NCBI GenBank assembly: GCA_018676675.1 | Contig: JABHEG010000141.1 | Coordinates: 1-64,000, forward strand | Direction: 5' to 3' | DNA: 64,000 nucleotides | DNA from: Lentisphaerota bacterium | GTDB taxonomy: Bacteria > Verrucomicrobiota > Lentisphaeria > Oligosphaerales > JABHEG01 | Shown: piece by piece, positions 1-8,537 of the stretch | Layout of the letters: each line of letters starts with the position of its first letter | How positions within the stretch are numbered: position 1 is the first letter of the stretch | Notes under the pieces: generated by a model | Seen by the model: only the letters and a program-made list of their open reading frames with translations | Database searches by the model: none | What the model was told of the DNA's origin: nothing | Program-made: the position numbers and the translations under genes

Positions 1-229
1 ACTTTCGCGAGGGTGGGGTCGTCGCCGGAAAACGGAAGAATCGTCGGTACGTAAACGGTACGAGATCAACAAGATAGTGGTGATTTGGGATGGGCTTTGA
101 GCACGGGAAGCGGCGGGGATCGTCCCCGACCGCCGTGCCTTTGCTTCCGCACGGTGAGACACGGGCGCTGGGGACATCGACCCTCCAGAAGACGCCGGAC
201 CAGTGCCGCCCCCGCAAGTCGCGGCGCTA
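1..229. other. Intergenic stretch with partial repeat-A copy
   Basis: No gene is supported here; the overlapping short reading frames are mutually antisense and lack a start signal. Around 175-197 the sequence CTGGGGACATCGACCCTCCA is the inverted counterpart of the repeat core found at 29300 and 43700 (GGAGGGTCGATGTCCACAG). At 112-135 GGCGGGGA and TCCCCGACCGCC form a GC-rich hairpin. The stretch lies downstream of the minus-strand peptidase gene and may help end its transcript. Confidence 0.5.
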
Positions 230-1375
230 CTACCTCCCCGGCGTCCAGGCGCACCGTCCTCCTGTCTCCGCCAGGAAACGCATGGCTTCCTGGTGGCAGG
301 TCAACTGTGCATCTACCAACGCTTCCGGATCACGAGCCACCACGTTGCCGTCCCGGTCCAGACCGGAGAACGCATGGCAGGGGGCCTCAATGAGCACCGA
401 CAGCGCCCCGCAGTGCAGATTCAGAGCTGTATCCAGATTGTAGACGCCTTGAGGCACCCTCGAAGGATCCGCCTCAATGGCGGGATCGCGCGTGCTCTGA
501 AGCCCATCCACGGCAAGTCTCGTGTGGACACGACGGTACAACTCCTCGAAGGACGGCATGAGAGCCGGCTCCGCATAGGGGCGATGCATCCGGGTAAAGT
601 AATTCCTGGGTGGCGCGCCCGTGTGCATGTTGACAATCAGGTCAGGACGTTCATCTGCAGTCAGACGAAGGAGTGCCTCTGTTTCCGGCTGACGGTCGGA
701 TGAGAAAAAATCGTCGTGCTGAATGTTCACACCGGCATCGTTCGGGTATCCGCCGGGGAACTGAACGTTTGAGAACTCCAGAGGGATGAACTCCTTGCAG
801 GTCGGCCAGCCGATGTTTGTGCCGTCAGCCCACCCACCAGTGCCGAAATATTGGTAGATCGTGTTGTCCGTTCCGCGGTATGGGAACATCCGTTGCGGGA
901 TGCGCGCGCGACCATCAACGTTCGTGACGGGAATCAGAATCAGGCGGTCCAGTTGCTCCGCTAGGTCACTGATTTCAGGCCACTCCTTACCCCGCAAGTC
1001 TCGTCCGGTTTCCAGGACTGAAACGAGGTTCATAAGACCAGCAACGCCCTCGTACTCACTGGCATGCACAGCGCCCATGGCCATGTAGACGCGCTTCTCC
1101 GAGCCCGGCCCGAAATACGCGCGAACGTCGCGGAACCCCAGGGCCCCCGAAAAGTTGGTTGTCCCTCCTTCACCTCGGGATTCCCCGTAAAACACAGCCT
1201 GGATGGGGCGACCGCCCGCACTGTCACCAATGCTGGCCACCGTTCCTCGGGACACGGCCTCAGCGAGGAACGTACGAATGTCGGAGAGGTCCGTAAGCCA
1301 GAACTCCGGGATCGACGCCTCCTCACGCAAGTACTCGTCGGGTATATGGGGAAAATCCGGAACCTTTGCACTCAT
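230..1375 (-). CDS. M14-family zinc carboxypeptidase-like protein
   Basis: A 381-residue protein with the metallocarboxypeptidase (M14) signature. His104 and Glu107 (VHASE) and His251 (VNMHTG) fit the three zinc ligands, N152-V-D-G-R156 fits the substrate-carboxylate region, and Glu330 (VLIEAPCH) fits the general-base glutamate. There is no signal peptide or membrane segment, so it probably acts in the cytosol on peptides or amide-linked amino acids. Known family members trim C-terminal residues or deacylate small substrates; the substrate here cannot be told. The ATG at 1375 is the only reasonable start. It stands alone, about 380 bp from the divergently transcribed dehydrogenase. Family assignment is firm, substrate unknown. 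Confidence 0.85.
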   Translation of the reverse strand: MSAKVPDFPHIPDEYLREEASIPEFWLTDLSDIRTFLAEAVSRGTVASIGDSAGGRPIQAVFYGESRGEGGTTNFSGALGFRDVRAYFGPGSEKRVYMAMGAVHASEYEGVAGLMNLVSVLETGRDLRGKEWPEISDLAEQLDRLILIPVTNVDGRARIPQRMFPYRGTDNTIYQYFGTGGWADGTNIGWPTCKEFIPLEFSNVQFPGGYPNDAGVNIQHDDFFSSDRQPETEALLRLTADERPDLIVNMHTGAPPRNYFTRMHRPYAEPALMPSFEELYRRVHTRLAVDGLQSTRDPAIEADPSRVPQGVYNLDTALNLHCGALSVLIEAPCHAFSGLDRDGNVVARDPEALVDAQLTCHQEAMRFLAETGGRCAWTPGR

Positions 1376-1753
1376 GCCGCTGTCTCCAACTTACTCAGAC
1401 TGGACAGGAAGGGGTGAACAAGGTGAACATGACGCCCGGTGCCCGGAGGCGCAAGCACAAGCCGACGGCAACACAGATCAGGAATGGCAACATTGCGGCG
1501 ATTCGTCAGTGCTCATCCGCGGACCGGGCAGCCCCTGGCACGGGAGCTACTCGTAACAACGGTCCGGATCAAGGGACCCCGAATCAACCAATCAACGGAT
1601 CAGCGAATCAGCGAATCTGCCAGACCGGCACGGCACGCTGAGCATGGTCTCGACCTGTGACGCCCATTGACTATTCCGGCCGATCTCTTACGTTTCAGGA
1701 CATCGACTATACAGCAAACCGATGAGACCCCATAGCCCCCAAGGAACGCATTG
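1376..1753. other. Divergent intergenic region
   Basis: About 380 bp between the divergently transcribed peptidase and dehydrogenase genes. A short imperfect direct repetition of the GAATCA/GATCAGC type runs at about 1580-1617. I see no convincing gene, riboswitch or strong sigma-70 promoter. The AAGGA at 1741-1745 is the ribosome-binding site of the following gene. Confidence 0.4.
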
Positions 1754-3022
1754 ATGAAGACGAAAGCAGTACGCATCTACGGCAAAATGGACCTCCGCCT
1801 CGAGGAATTCGAACTGCCCCCAGCCGGCGAAGACGGAATCCTGGCTGAGGTCGTGTGTGACTCCCTCTGCATGTCCAGCTACAAAGCCGCCAAACAGGGA
1901 CCGGACCACAAACGCGTCCCGGATGACTGTGCGACGAATCCGACCATGATCGGCCACGAATTTGCCGGACGCCTGATTGAAGTCGGAGATAAGTGGAAGG
2001 ATCAGTTCGAAGTCGGCGAGATGTTCGGTATCCAACCCGCACTCATGTACAAAGGCTCCCTGGATGCACCGGGGTACTCCTTCACCACCGTCGGCGGAGA
2101 CGCGACCTACGTCAGAATACCCTCGTGCGTGATGGAGATGGACTGCCTGCTCAAGTACTCCGGCCAAGGCTACTTCCTCGCCTCCCTGGCCGAACCAATG
2201 AGCTGTCTGATTGGCGCCTGCAAAGCACAGTACCACATGACGCCGGGGAGCTACGAGCATCACATGGGGATCATCGAGGGCGGAAAGGCAGCTTGTCTCG
2301 CCAGCGCCGGCCCCATGGGCCTCGGACTGGTCGACCTGCTGATCCACGGGGATCGCAAACCCTCACTGCTGGTCGTGACCGACATCGACCAGCCACGCCT
2401 CGACCGCGCAAAATCAATCCTGACGCCCGAAGACGCGAAAGCCCATGGTGTCGAGCTCATTTATCTCAACACGGCGACTCCGAATGCCGTCCAGGACATG
2501 AACGATCTGAGCAGCGGAACGGGCTTCGACGATGTCTTCGTTCTCGCTCCTGTCCCAGTCGTCATCGAACAGGGCGACGCAATCCTCGCCCGAGATGGTT
2601 GCCTCAACTTCTTCGCCGGCCCGACTGACACCAACTTCTCCGCCAAGTTCAACTTCTACAACGTGCACTACGGCAACACCCACATCGTGGGAACCAGTGG
2701 TGGAACCAAGGAAGACATGCGAGACGCACTCGCAATGATGTCGGCAGGGACCATCAACCCGGCGATGATGATCACCCATGTGGGTGGCCTCACCGCATGC
2801 GAAGAAACGACCCTTCACCTTCCTGACATCCCCGGCGGGAAGAAGCTCCTCTACACGCATGTTGACATGCCACTGACCGCGATCGAGGACTTCGCCGAAC
2901 TGGGCAAGGATAGCCCTGTGTACGCGGAACTCGCGGGAATCTGTGAGAGGAACAACCACCTCTGGAGCGTCGAAGCCGAGCAACTGGTGCTCACCAAGAT
3001 GCCAAAGCTGAACCTGAGCTGA
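1754..3022 (+). CDS. Zinc-dependent alcohol/polyol-phosphate dehydrogenase (MDR superfamily)
   Basis: A 422-residue medium-chain dehydrogenase/reductase. The catalytic zinc site fits Cys39 (DSLCMSSYK), His68-Glu69 (IGHEFAG) and Glu147 (LAEPMS). The Rossmann nucleotide loop is ASAGPMGLG near residue 185, followed by an acidic Asp (TDIDQPRL) typical of NAD preference. The cysteine cluster of the structural zinc lobe is missing, as in sorbitol and L-sorbose-1-phosphate reductases, which it resembles in length and in the CDSLCMSSYK segment. It therefore probably oxidises or reduces a sugar alcohol or sugar phosphate in the cytosol. ATG 1754 is preferred over the adjacent TTG because AAGGA sits eight bases upstream. 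It is a single-gene unit. Confidence 0.82.
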   Translation: MKTKAVRIYGKMDLRLEEFELPPAGEDGILAEVVCDSLCMSSYKAAKQGPDHKRVPDDCATNPTMIGHEFAGRLIEVGDKWKDQFEVGEMFGIQPALMYKGSLDAPGYSFTTVGGDATYVRIPSCVMEMDCLLKYSGQGYFLASLAEPMSCLIGACKAQYHMTPGSYEHHMGIIEGGKAACLASAGPMGLGLVDLLIHGDRKPSLLVVTDIDQPRLDRAKSILTPEDAKAHGVELIYLNTATPNAVQDMNDLSSGTGFDDVFVLAPVPVVIEQGDAILARDGCLNFFAGPTDTNFSAKFNFYNVHYGNTHIVGTSGGTKEDMRDALAMMSAGTINPAMMITHVGGLTACEETTLHLPDIPGGKKLLYTHVDMPLTAIEDFAELGKDSPVYAELAGICERNNHLWSVEAEQLVLTKMPKLNLS

Positions 3023-3120
3023 GCAGCAAACGTCCTCGTGTGTAGCTACACCATTTCCGAGCACGGAGCTACTGGTCGCTGACACACCATTGGAGGCGCC
3101 GCATCTCCGCATGCGGCCAG

Positions 3121-3140
3121 GCCGGTTACGGAGAACCGGC
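3121..3140. terminator. Hairpin downstream of dehydrogenase
   Basis: GCCGGTT and AACCGGC form a perfect seven-pair stem with a six-base loop about 100 bp past the dehydrogenase stop. It has no following T run, so rho-independent termination is uncertain. Similar CCGGTTT hairpins flanked by GGAGG/CCTCC recur at about 36886-36912 and 54304-54321, so this may instead be a dispersed repeat. Confidence 0.35.
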
Positions 3141-3244
3141 TCCTCCATGCGCTCTGGCGGAAGTTACACACTCCGATATGACGGCCGGACCTTCGGCCGA
3201 GGCACCCACTCGTCTGTAACTATACCTGATTGGAGCACCGGTCA

Positions 3245-3321
3245 GTCGCCGTCCGGAGGCCGCCTCCCACACTGAATCGGGCGCCCCCCCCCAAGGTGGG
3301 AGGCGGCCTCCGGACGGCGAC
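3245..3321. repeat. Perfect 26-bp inverted repeat
   Basis: Positions 3245-3270 and 3296-3321 are exact reverse complements (26 of 26) around a 25-base loop that contains a C8 run. The inner part of each arm is GTGGGAGGCGGC, the core shared by the intergenic repeats at 4602, 11077 and 33009. The whole 3023-3415 gap holds no gene; it contains this element and the hairpin at 3121. It lies about 95 bp upstream of the tyrosine recombinase gene. Confidence 0.85.
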
Positions 3322-3415
3322 CTGCCTGCCACCAACAGAAAACAGTTACTACCTCGGATAAGAGCGATAGAACAACTGGCGAAGGCCAGGCCCGTCTGAG
3401 ACCTGGCCACTTTTG

Positions 3416-4444
3416 ATGACTTCAGTCGAGACCTCAGTGAACACACACACCACATCACAGGCAGACAATCTCCCCCCAAGTGCCCCCACCACCCCCGATC
3501 CCTGGCTCGCACGCTTCATTCAGTACCTGAGAACCGAACGCAACGCCTCCGAACACACAATCGACGGGTACTACAGAGATATATGCCAGTTCGTCCGCCT
3601 GGTCCTGGCGCCGGACGGGCAGCAGCCGGACTGGTCAAGCGTCACATCACTCCATGGTCGCCGTTTTGCCCTCGAACTCCAGAAACTCGACCTCGCCCGG
3701 ACGTCCCTTCAGCGCAAGATGTCCAGCCTTCGTTCGTTCTTCCGCTTCCTGGTTCGGGAAGAACTCATCGAGGGCAACCCGTTTGCCGGCCTCCAGACGG
3801 CCCGAGCCCCTCGCCGGTTGCCCCAAGTCCTCAGCGTAAGCGAAGTCGATCGCCTTCTCCAAGCTCCCCAGGCATACTGGGCCGCTCACTCCCCCGACGA
3901 TGCGCGAGACGACGCGGCCCTGCGTGCGGAATTCGCAGCTGCCCGTGACGGGGCCATACTCGAAGTCATCTACAGTGGAGGCCTGCGAATCAGTGAAGCT
4001 ACCGGACTCGACTACGAGAGTATCGACTTCCTCTCAGGGAGCTTCATCGTCCGGGGGAAAGGGAGGAAAGAGCGGCTCTGCGCCCTGGGCAAGCCGGCCG
4101 TAGCAGCGTTACGTCAGTACCTGGTCGCCCGGGATAAGTTAGGTCTGGCTACACGTCGACAGCGGGGAGCCCTCTTCCTGAACGCAACGGGAGGACGCTT
4201 GACGGCCCGATCCGTTCAGCGCAGCTTCAAACGGTACCTGCAAGTGGCTCAACTCCCCCAGGACTGTACCCCCCACAAGCTGCGCCACTCCTTTGCCACC
4301 CACCTTCTGAATGCCGGAGCCGATCTGCGCAGCGTCCAGGAACTGCTTGGGCACGCCAGCCTCTCGACCACGCAGATTTACACCCATGTCAGCCCCGAAC
4401 GCCTGATCGAAGCCTACGCGAAGGCCCACCCCAGAGCCCGGTAG
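3416..4444 (+). CDS. XerC/XerD-like tyrosine recombinase
   Basis: A 342-residue site-specific recombinase. The N-terminal SAM-like core-binding domain covers about residues 30-125 and the catalytic domain about 140-335. All catalytic positions are visible: Arg191 (GGLRISE), Lys215 (RGKGRKER), His287-x-x-Arg290 (HKLRHSF), His313 (LGHASL) and nucleophile Tyr322 (IYTHV). Length and motifs match chromosome-dimer resolvases, but about 25 extra residues lie between the domain junction and Arg191 (YWAAHSPDDARDDAALRAEF region). ATG 3416 is taken over the overlapping TTG 3413; the ribosome-binding site is weak. No dif-like site, integrase partner or phage gene is nearby, so a housekeeping Xer role is more likely than an integrase, though not proven. 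Confidence 0.85.
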   Translation: MTSVETSVNTHTTSQADNLPPSAPTTPDPWLARFIQYLRTERNASEHTIDGYYRDICQFVRLVLAPDGQQPDWSSVTSLHGRRFALELQKLDLARTSLQRKMSSLRSFFRFLVREELIEGNPFAGLQTARAPRRLPQVLSVSEVDRLLQAPQAYWAAHSPDDARDDAALRAEFAAARDGAILEVIYSGGLRISEATGLDYESIDFLSGSFIVRGKGRKERLCALGKPAVAALRQYLVARDKLGLATRRQRGALFLNATGGRLTARSVQRSFKRYLQVAQLPQDCTPHKLRHSFATHLLNAGADLRSVQELLGHASLSTTQIYTHVSPERLIEAYAKAHPRAR

Positions 4445-4531
4445 CTGGCGCGGCTCAACCAGGAAGACCGCTCACGTTGTGCGCGGCTCGGTTTGGGCAG
4501 CCCCCTGACCAACGGGAGGGGGGGGCGCTGT

Positions 4532-4668
4532 CAATGCTATTGACTTTCTCTGGAGACGGGCGCGGCATGGCAGCCCCTCCCACTCTCGAGAAGCACACAA
4601 TGTGGGAGGCGGTGCCACCCGGCGACTCTTCGGCCAGACACGGGGGGCAGAGAAAGTCGATAGCATTG
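4532..4668. repeat. Nested palindromic intergenic element
   Basis: Outer arms 4532-4552 (CAATGCTATTGACTTTCTCTG) and 4648-4668 are inverted with one mismatch in 21. Inner arms 4569-4583 and 4602-4616 (GTGGGAGGCGGTGCC) are inverted with two mismatches in 15. A half copy lies at 11077-11142 and a related inverted pair at 32949-33025. Just upstream, 4483-4530 (CTGACCAACGGGAGGGGGGG) resembles, in inverse orientation, the 72-bp tandem unit at 59701-59935. The element sits between the convergent recombinase and permease genes. Confidence 0.75.
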
Positions 4669-4703
4669 GGGGCGCTGCGCGCGGCTCTGGCTCTTCCCTC
4701 TAC

Positions 4704-5972
4704 CTACTCGTGCCGAAGCGCCTGGATTGGGTCCAACCTGGCGGCGCGTACCGCCGGATACAGGCCAAACACAATCCCCACCGCCATGCTGATCCCCAGG
4801 GAGAGGACCAGACTGGAAACACTCACGACAGTCGGCATGCCGGCCACTCGCGTGATTGTCCAGGGGATCAGGAGCCCGACCCCAATCCCGATCAACCCCC
4901 CGATGGTGGAGAGTACCATCGTCTCAATCAAAAACTGTCCCACGATCTGCCGCCGCTTGGCACCGATGGCCCGCCGTACCCCAATCTCGCGGGTCCGCTC
5001 AGTGACACTGGCCAGCATGATGTTCATGATCCCGATTCCGCCAACAAGAAGGCTGATGCCGGCGATCGAGCCAAGCACGATATTGAACGTCCGTTTGGTG
5101 GCTTCGGCCTGACGTAACAGCGCCAGTGGAACACTGATGCGATAGTCTTTCTTCTTGTGGAAGCGCTCCAACATGCGGTCTACTGCCTTCGCCGTCGCCT
5201 CCACCTCGTCGGCCGAGCGGACCTCCGCAATCATCTGGTGCAGCTCAACCAGTTCGCGAGTACGCGAGCCCGCCGTGCGTTGACTGAACACATCTCCGTA
5301 ACGCTCACGGGCAACATCAATCGCGATGTACGCATCGGTTGCGCGATCCGGCGTCTGAATGGCCCCTCCCAGGTCGTTCTCGCTCTGCACGATGCCCACT
5401 ACCTCGAAATAATCACTCCCGAGTCGAAGGACTTCCCCAATCGTGTTCCCCGTTGCCAGCAAACGTCGAGCCCCATGCTCAGTAAGCACAACCACGTTCC
5501 CTTTGCTGAACATGTCTCGGTGTGTGAGTACACGCCCTGCGATGACCTCTCTCTCAACCAGCTCGAACCAACCGGGAGTTGTGCCGACAATGCGCAGGTC
5601 CAGGGCACGGTTTCCCAGGCGGCCTTCCTTCTGAATAATCTTCGCCGGCACAACCCGCCGGACACTCTCAAAGCTCTCCGCGATCCGGATTTCGTCCTCG
5701 TAGAGCAACCCATAGATGTTCATGTACGTGCGACTGTTGCTCTGGCTCTTGTCCTCAGCAGGTTTCATTGAGTCTATGATGATGTTCTGACTACCCAACT
5801 TCCGGATCTGCTCAAGGGCCTCCTGGCTGGCCCCCTCACCGACAGCCAGCATGGCGATCACACTGCCGACCCCGAACACAACGCCAAGCATCGTGAGAAA
5901 CGACCGCAGCTTGTGTAACAGCAGGGTCTTGATCCCTAGGCGTACGTTCCGGATTAGCCTCGACTCACGCAC
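4704..5972 (-). CDS. MacB-type ABC transporter permease (FtsX domain)
   Basis: A 422-residue inner-membrane permease: a first transmembrane helix (FLTMLGVVFGVGSVIAML, about residues 26-44), a large periplasmic MacB_PCD-like domain to about residue 290, then three C-terminal helices of the FtsX fold with the conserved VTERTREIGVRRAIGAKR loop. The family works with a MacB/LolD ATPase as a mechanotransmitter that drives export through an adaptor and a TolC duct without moving the substrate through the permease. GTG 5972 is chosen because GAGGAG lies seven bases upstream; the TTG 15 bases earlier would start inside that site. It is four bases from the ATPase stop and last in the efflux operon. 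Confidence 0.88.
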   Translation of the reverse strand: MRESRLIRNVRLGIKTLLLHKLRSFLTMLGVVFGVGSVIAMLAVGEGASQEALEQIRKLGSQNIIIDSMKPAEDKSQSNSRTYMNIYGLLYEDEIRIAESFESVRRVVPAKIIQKEGRLGNRALDLRIVGTTPGWFELVEREVIAGRVLTHRDMFSKGNVVVLTEHGARRLLATGNTIGEVLRLGSDYFEVVGIVQSENDLGGAIQTPDRATDAYIAIDVARERYGDVFSQRTAGSRTRELVELHQMIAEVRSADEVEATAKAVDRMLERFHKKKDYRISVPLALLRQAEATKRTFNIVLGSIAGISLLVGGIGIMNIMLASVTERTREIGVRRAIGAKRRQIVGQFLIETMVLSTIGGLIGIGVGLLIPWTITRVAGMPTVVSVSSLVLSLGISMAVGIVFGLYPAVRAARLDPIQALRHE

Positions 5973-5976
5973 CAGT

Positions 5977-6717
5977 TCACTCCTCAACCCGTTCGATTAC
6001 ACCATCGCGCATGTAAAGCCGGTGGCGCGCGCGAGCAGCGATGTCCGCTTCGTGGGTCACCATGATGATTGTCTTGCCCTGGGCGTTCAGATCACATAGC
6101 AGATGGATGATCTCTTCCCCGGTGTGTGAGTCCAGATTCCCGGTAGGCTCGTCCGCGAGCAGGATTGCCGGATCGTTGGCAAGGGCCCGAGCAACGGCCA
6201 CACGCTGCTGCTGGCCCCCGGACAATTCCGTCGGCTTGTGGTACAAGCGGTCTCCCAGACCGACCAGTTCGGCCAGCTCTACGGCCCTTTCCACACTGTC
6301 GTCAGGCGACCAGCCCTGGTAGTACAAGGGCAGATGAATGTTCTCTTCCACGGTCAATTGTGGAATCAAGTTGAAGCTCTGGAAGATGAAGCCGAGGTAC
6401 GTCAGGCGGATGTCGCTGAGCGCGTCGTCATCAAGTTGGCTGACATCTTGCCCCTGAATGAAGTAGCTGCCGGTCGTAGGGCGATCCAAGCATCCGAGCA
6501 GGTTAAGCATCGTGCTCTTACCTGAGCCACTGGGGCCCATGATGGCCCAAAAACTGCCGCGCTCGAAGACCGTTGACACACCCGCCAAAGCGTGGACCTC
6601 CTGGTCCCCCATGTAATAGGTTCGGCGGATATCCTCAAGCCGCACGACCTCAGAGGAAGCCGCGCCGGGGGCCGCTGCCTGGTGACCGCGGGTCTCGCTT
6701 GTCGGTCCGGCCGTCAT
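5977..6717 (-). CDS. ABC transporter ATP-binding protein (MacB/LolD type)
   Basis: A 246-residue cytosolic ATPase with Walker A GPSGSGKS (61-68), Q-loop Gln113, signature LSGGQQQR (165-172), Walker B ILLADEP with Asp189-Glu190, D-loop and H-loop His222. The sequence around the Q-loop (FIFQSFNLIPQ) and the length are typical of the MacB/LolD class that pairs with FtsX-fold permeases. The first 22 residues are a Pro/Ala/Gly-rich extension of no clear role. Its ATG overlaps the stop of the upstream adaptor gene (ATGA), so translation is likely coupled. It should energise the permease that follows. Confidence 0.92.
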   Translation of the reverse strand: MTAGPTSETRGHQAAAPGAASSEVVRLEDIRRTYYMGDQEVHALAGVSTVFERGSFWAIMGPSGSGKSTMLNLLGCLDRPTTGSYFIQGQDVSQLDDDALSDIRLTYLGFIFQSFNLIPQLTVEENIHLPLYYQGWSPDDSVERAVELAELVGLGDRLYHKPTELSGGQQQRVAVARALANDPAILLADEPTGNLDSHTGEEIIHLLCDLNAQGKTIIMVTHEADIAARARHRLYMRDGVIERVEE

Positions 6718-8537
6718 TCCCCGCCGCCTCCGGGTCGCGCACCACCTTGAGGACGTCCGCCGCCCCCCCCGTACTTCTTGCGCAAGGCCGCCCGCTGTTC
6801 AGGTGTCATGTTCTCAAAACGCTTGCGCATTGCTTCTCGCTGCTCGGGAGTCATGCTTCGAAAATCCGGACGGCCTGCACCAGGAGCCCCTTTTCGGGCT
6901 TTCCCCTCCTGTGCTCCAGGCTTCCCTGGGGCACCCCCTTTGCCAGCTCCTTTAGAAGTCGCCTTCGCCTTCCCGACTGGAGGCGTTGTCCCCGCCTCCT
7001 TTGCCGCGTCCGCAACCCATGCACTTGTGTTCACCCCAGTGCTCGCAGCACTCAACGGTGGCGTGAGCATGACCTTCTCCCCAAGCTCAAGCCCCTTGGC
7101 AATGCGAACCATCCGGTTGTTGTCCAAACCGACCTCCACCTGGCGCTGGATCGGCTCGGCGTCCTCCTGTGCAATGAACACAGTCGGCACGCCGTTCACT
7201 CTCAGAACCGCCTGCACGGGCACATAAACGGTGTCCCCATAGCTGGCCACCCCGATCTCAGCTCGGCAGTTCATGCCGGTCCGCAGCTCGCCGCCCCCGC
7301 CATCAACATGCAGCTGCGTACGGTAGATCTTCAGATCCGGGTTCATGAACATGCTCTGCGCATCGGGCAGCGGAGCAATCTTCGCGACGCTGGCGGTGTA
7401 CGTCTTTCCCGGCAGCGCGTCCACCGTAATGCGTGCCGGCATCCCCAAAGAGATCTTGTCTAGATTGGACTCGTGCACCTTGATCTCGGCCATGAACAGG
7501 GATGCCGTCGGCAGGTATATCAACTCCTGTCGTTCACGCACATCCTGCCCCTCATCGAGCGGCTCAGAGTTACCCCGCCAGCTCGCCTTGGCGCTTGTCG
7601 CGTAAACCACCAGTCCCTCCGCGGGAGCCACGATGCGCGTCTTCTTGATCTGCTCGCCGATCTTGGCCAGCTTATCTTTCTGCCGAGAGAACTCCGACTC
7701 ACGTGCCCGTAGCTGCGCTTCAGCCTGGACAACATCCGCGGAGGCCTTGCGCGTCACCCGCTCCAAAGCCATCTCAGCCTGTTTGATGTCGCTCTCCATC
7801 TCGGCAATCCGCCGCTTGTACGTAAAGTCCCGCAACAACGCCAGGTTGCCCTGCGCCAGTTCCAGCTCCAGCTTCTTCCGTTTCGTGGTCAGCTCATCCC
7901 CCTGAAGCTCGGATTGTGAAAGGTACTTCTCGCCGAACAGAACCCTTGACCACTTGGCTGTTTCCTCAGCGCGCTGGATCTCCTCCTCGGCCAACGTGAT
8001 CTTCGCGACGATCTCCTTCTCCTGCTTCGGAAACTCCCCCTCTTTGTACTGAACGAGGTCTTCCTTGGCAAAGCGGAAGGCCAGCTCAGCCTTGTCGATG
8101 TCGCTCTGAGCCTGGTTCTTCGTGACCGCAAGATTCTCCCGGCTCCGGATAAAATCCGCCTCTGCATTCTGGACCCGTATCTCCTGGTCCACCTTGGAGT
8201 CCTCGAATTTGCTGGCATCCAACTCGACGAGAAGCTCACCTTCCTTGACCTTGGTCCCCTCGGGGATCAGGAAGAGAATCGTGGTGCGTCCCTCGACTTC
8301 GTTCTTGAGGATGATCTGCTCGCGAGACTTGATCGTTCCCGACTCACTGACGCTGATATTCAGGGGACCACGCTTCGCCTCGAAGAGGAGCTGTTTGACC
8401 TGCCCGGCGCTTCCTCCTCCGGCCCCCCGCCGCACCACCACCACAGCAGTCGCTCCCCCGGCGATGACCACCAGAAAAAGCACCCAAAGAAACCACCGTG
8501 ACCCGCGACGGGGTCTGCCCTTTGCCGCACTACTCAT
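6714..8537 (-). CDS. Periplasmic adaptor of efflux pump (MacA/HlyD family)
   Basis: A 607-residue membrane-fusion protein: N-terminal membrane anchor (WFLWVLFLVVIAGGATAVVV, residues 16-35), lipoyl/barrel-sandwich halves, a long alpha-helical hairpin of heptad-rich sequence (about 115-300) expected to dock onto the TolC-like protein, then beta-barrel and membrane-proximal domains (IKVHESNLDKISLG region). The C-terminal 110 residues are unusual: a Lys/Gly/Ala-rich linker, two MTPEQR-type repeats (MTPEQREAMRKRF and MTPEQRAALRKKY) and a Gly-rich tail. Known adaptors bridge the permease and outer-membrane duct. It is coupled by overlaps at both ends of the gene (8 bp upstream, 4 bp downstream). 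Confidence 0.88.
   Translation of the reverse strand: MSSAAKGRPRRGSRWFLWVLFLVVIAGGATAVVVVRRGAGGGSAGQVKQLLFEAKRGPLNISVSESGTIKSREQIILKNEVEGRTTILFLIPEGTKVKEGELLVELDASKFEDSKVDQEIRVQNAEADFIRSRENLAVTKNQAQSDIDKAELAFRFAKEDLVQYKEGEFPKQEKEIVAKITLAEEEIQRAEETAKWSRVLFGEKYLSQSELQGDELTTKRKKLELELAQGNLALLRDFTYKRRIAEMESDIKQAEMALERVTRKASADVVQAEAQLRARESEFSRQKDKLAKIGEQIKKTRIVAPAEGLVVYATSAKASWRGNSEPLDEGQDVRERQELIYLPTASLFMAEIKVHESNLDKISLGMPARITVDALPGKTYTASVAKIAPLPDAQSMFMNPDLKIYRTQLHVDGGGGELRTGMNCRAEIGVASYGDTVYVPVQAVLRVNGVPTVFIAQEDAEPIQRQVEVGLDNNRMVRIAKGLELGEKVMLTPPLSAASTGVNTSAWVADAAKEAGTTPPVGKAKATSKGAGKGGAPGKPGAQEGKARKGAPGAGRPDFRSMTPEQREAMRKRFENMTPEQRAALRKKYGGGGGRPQGGARPGGGGE

Noticed and set aside
3416-4444. Recombinase as integrase of a genomic island
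   Set aside because: No attachment repeats, tRNA or phage genes flank it; the motifs fit a Xer-type protein.
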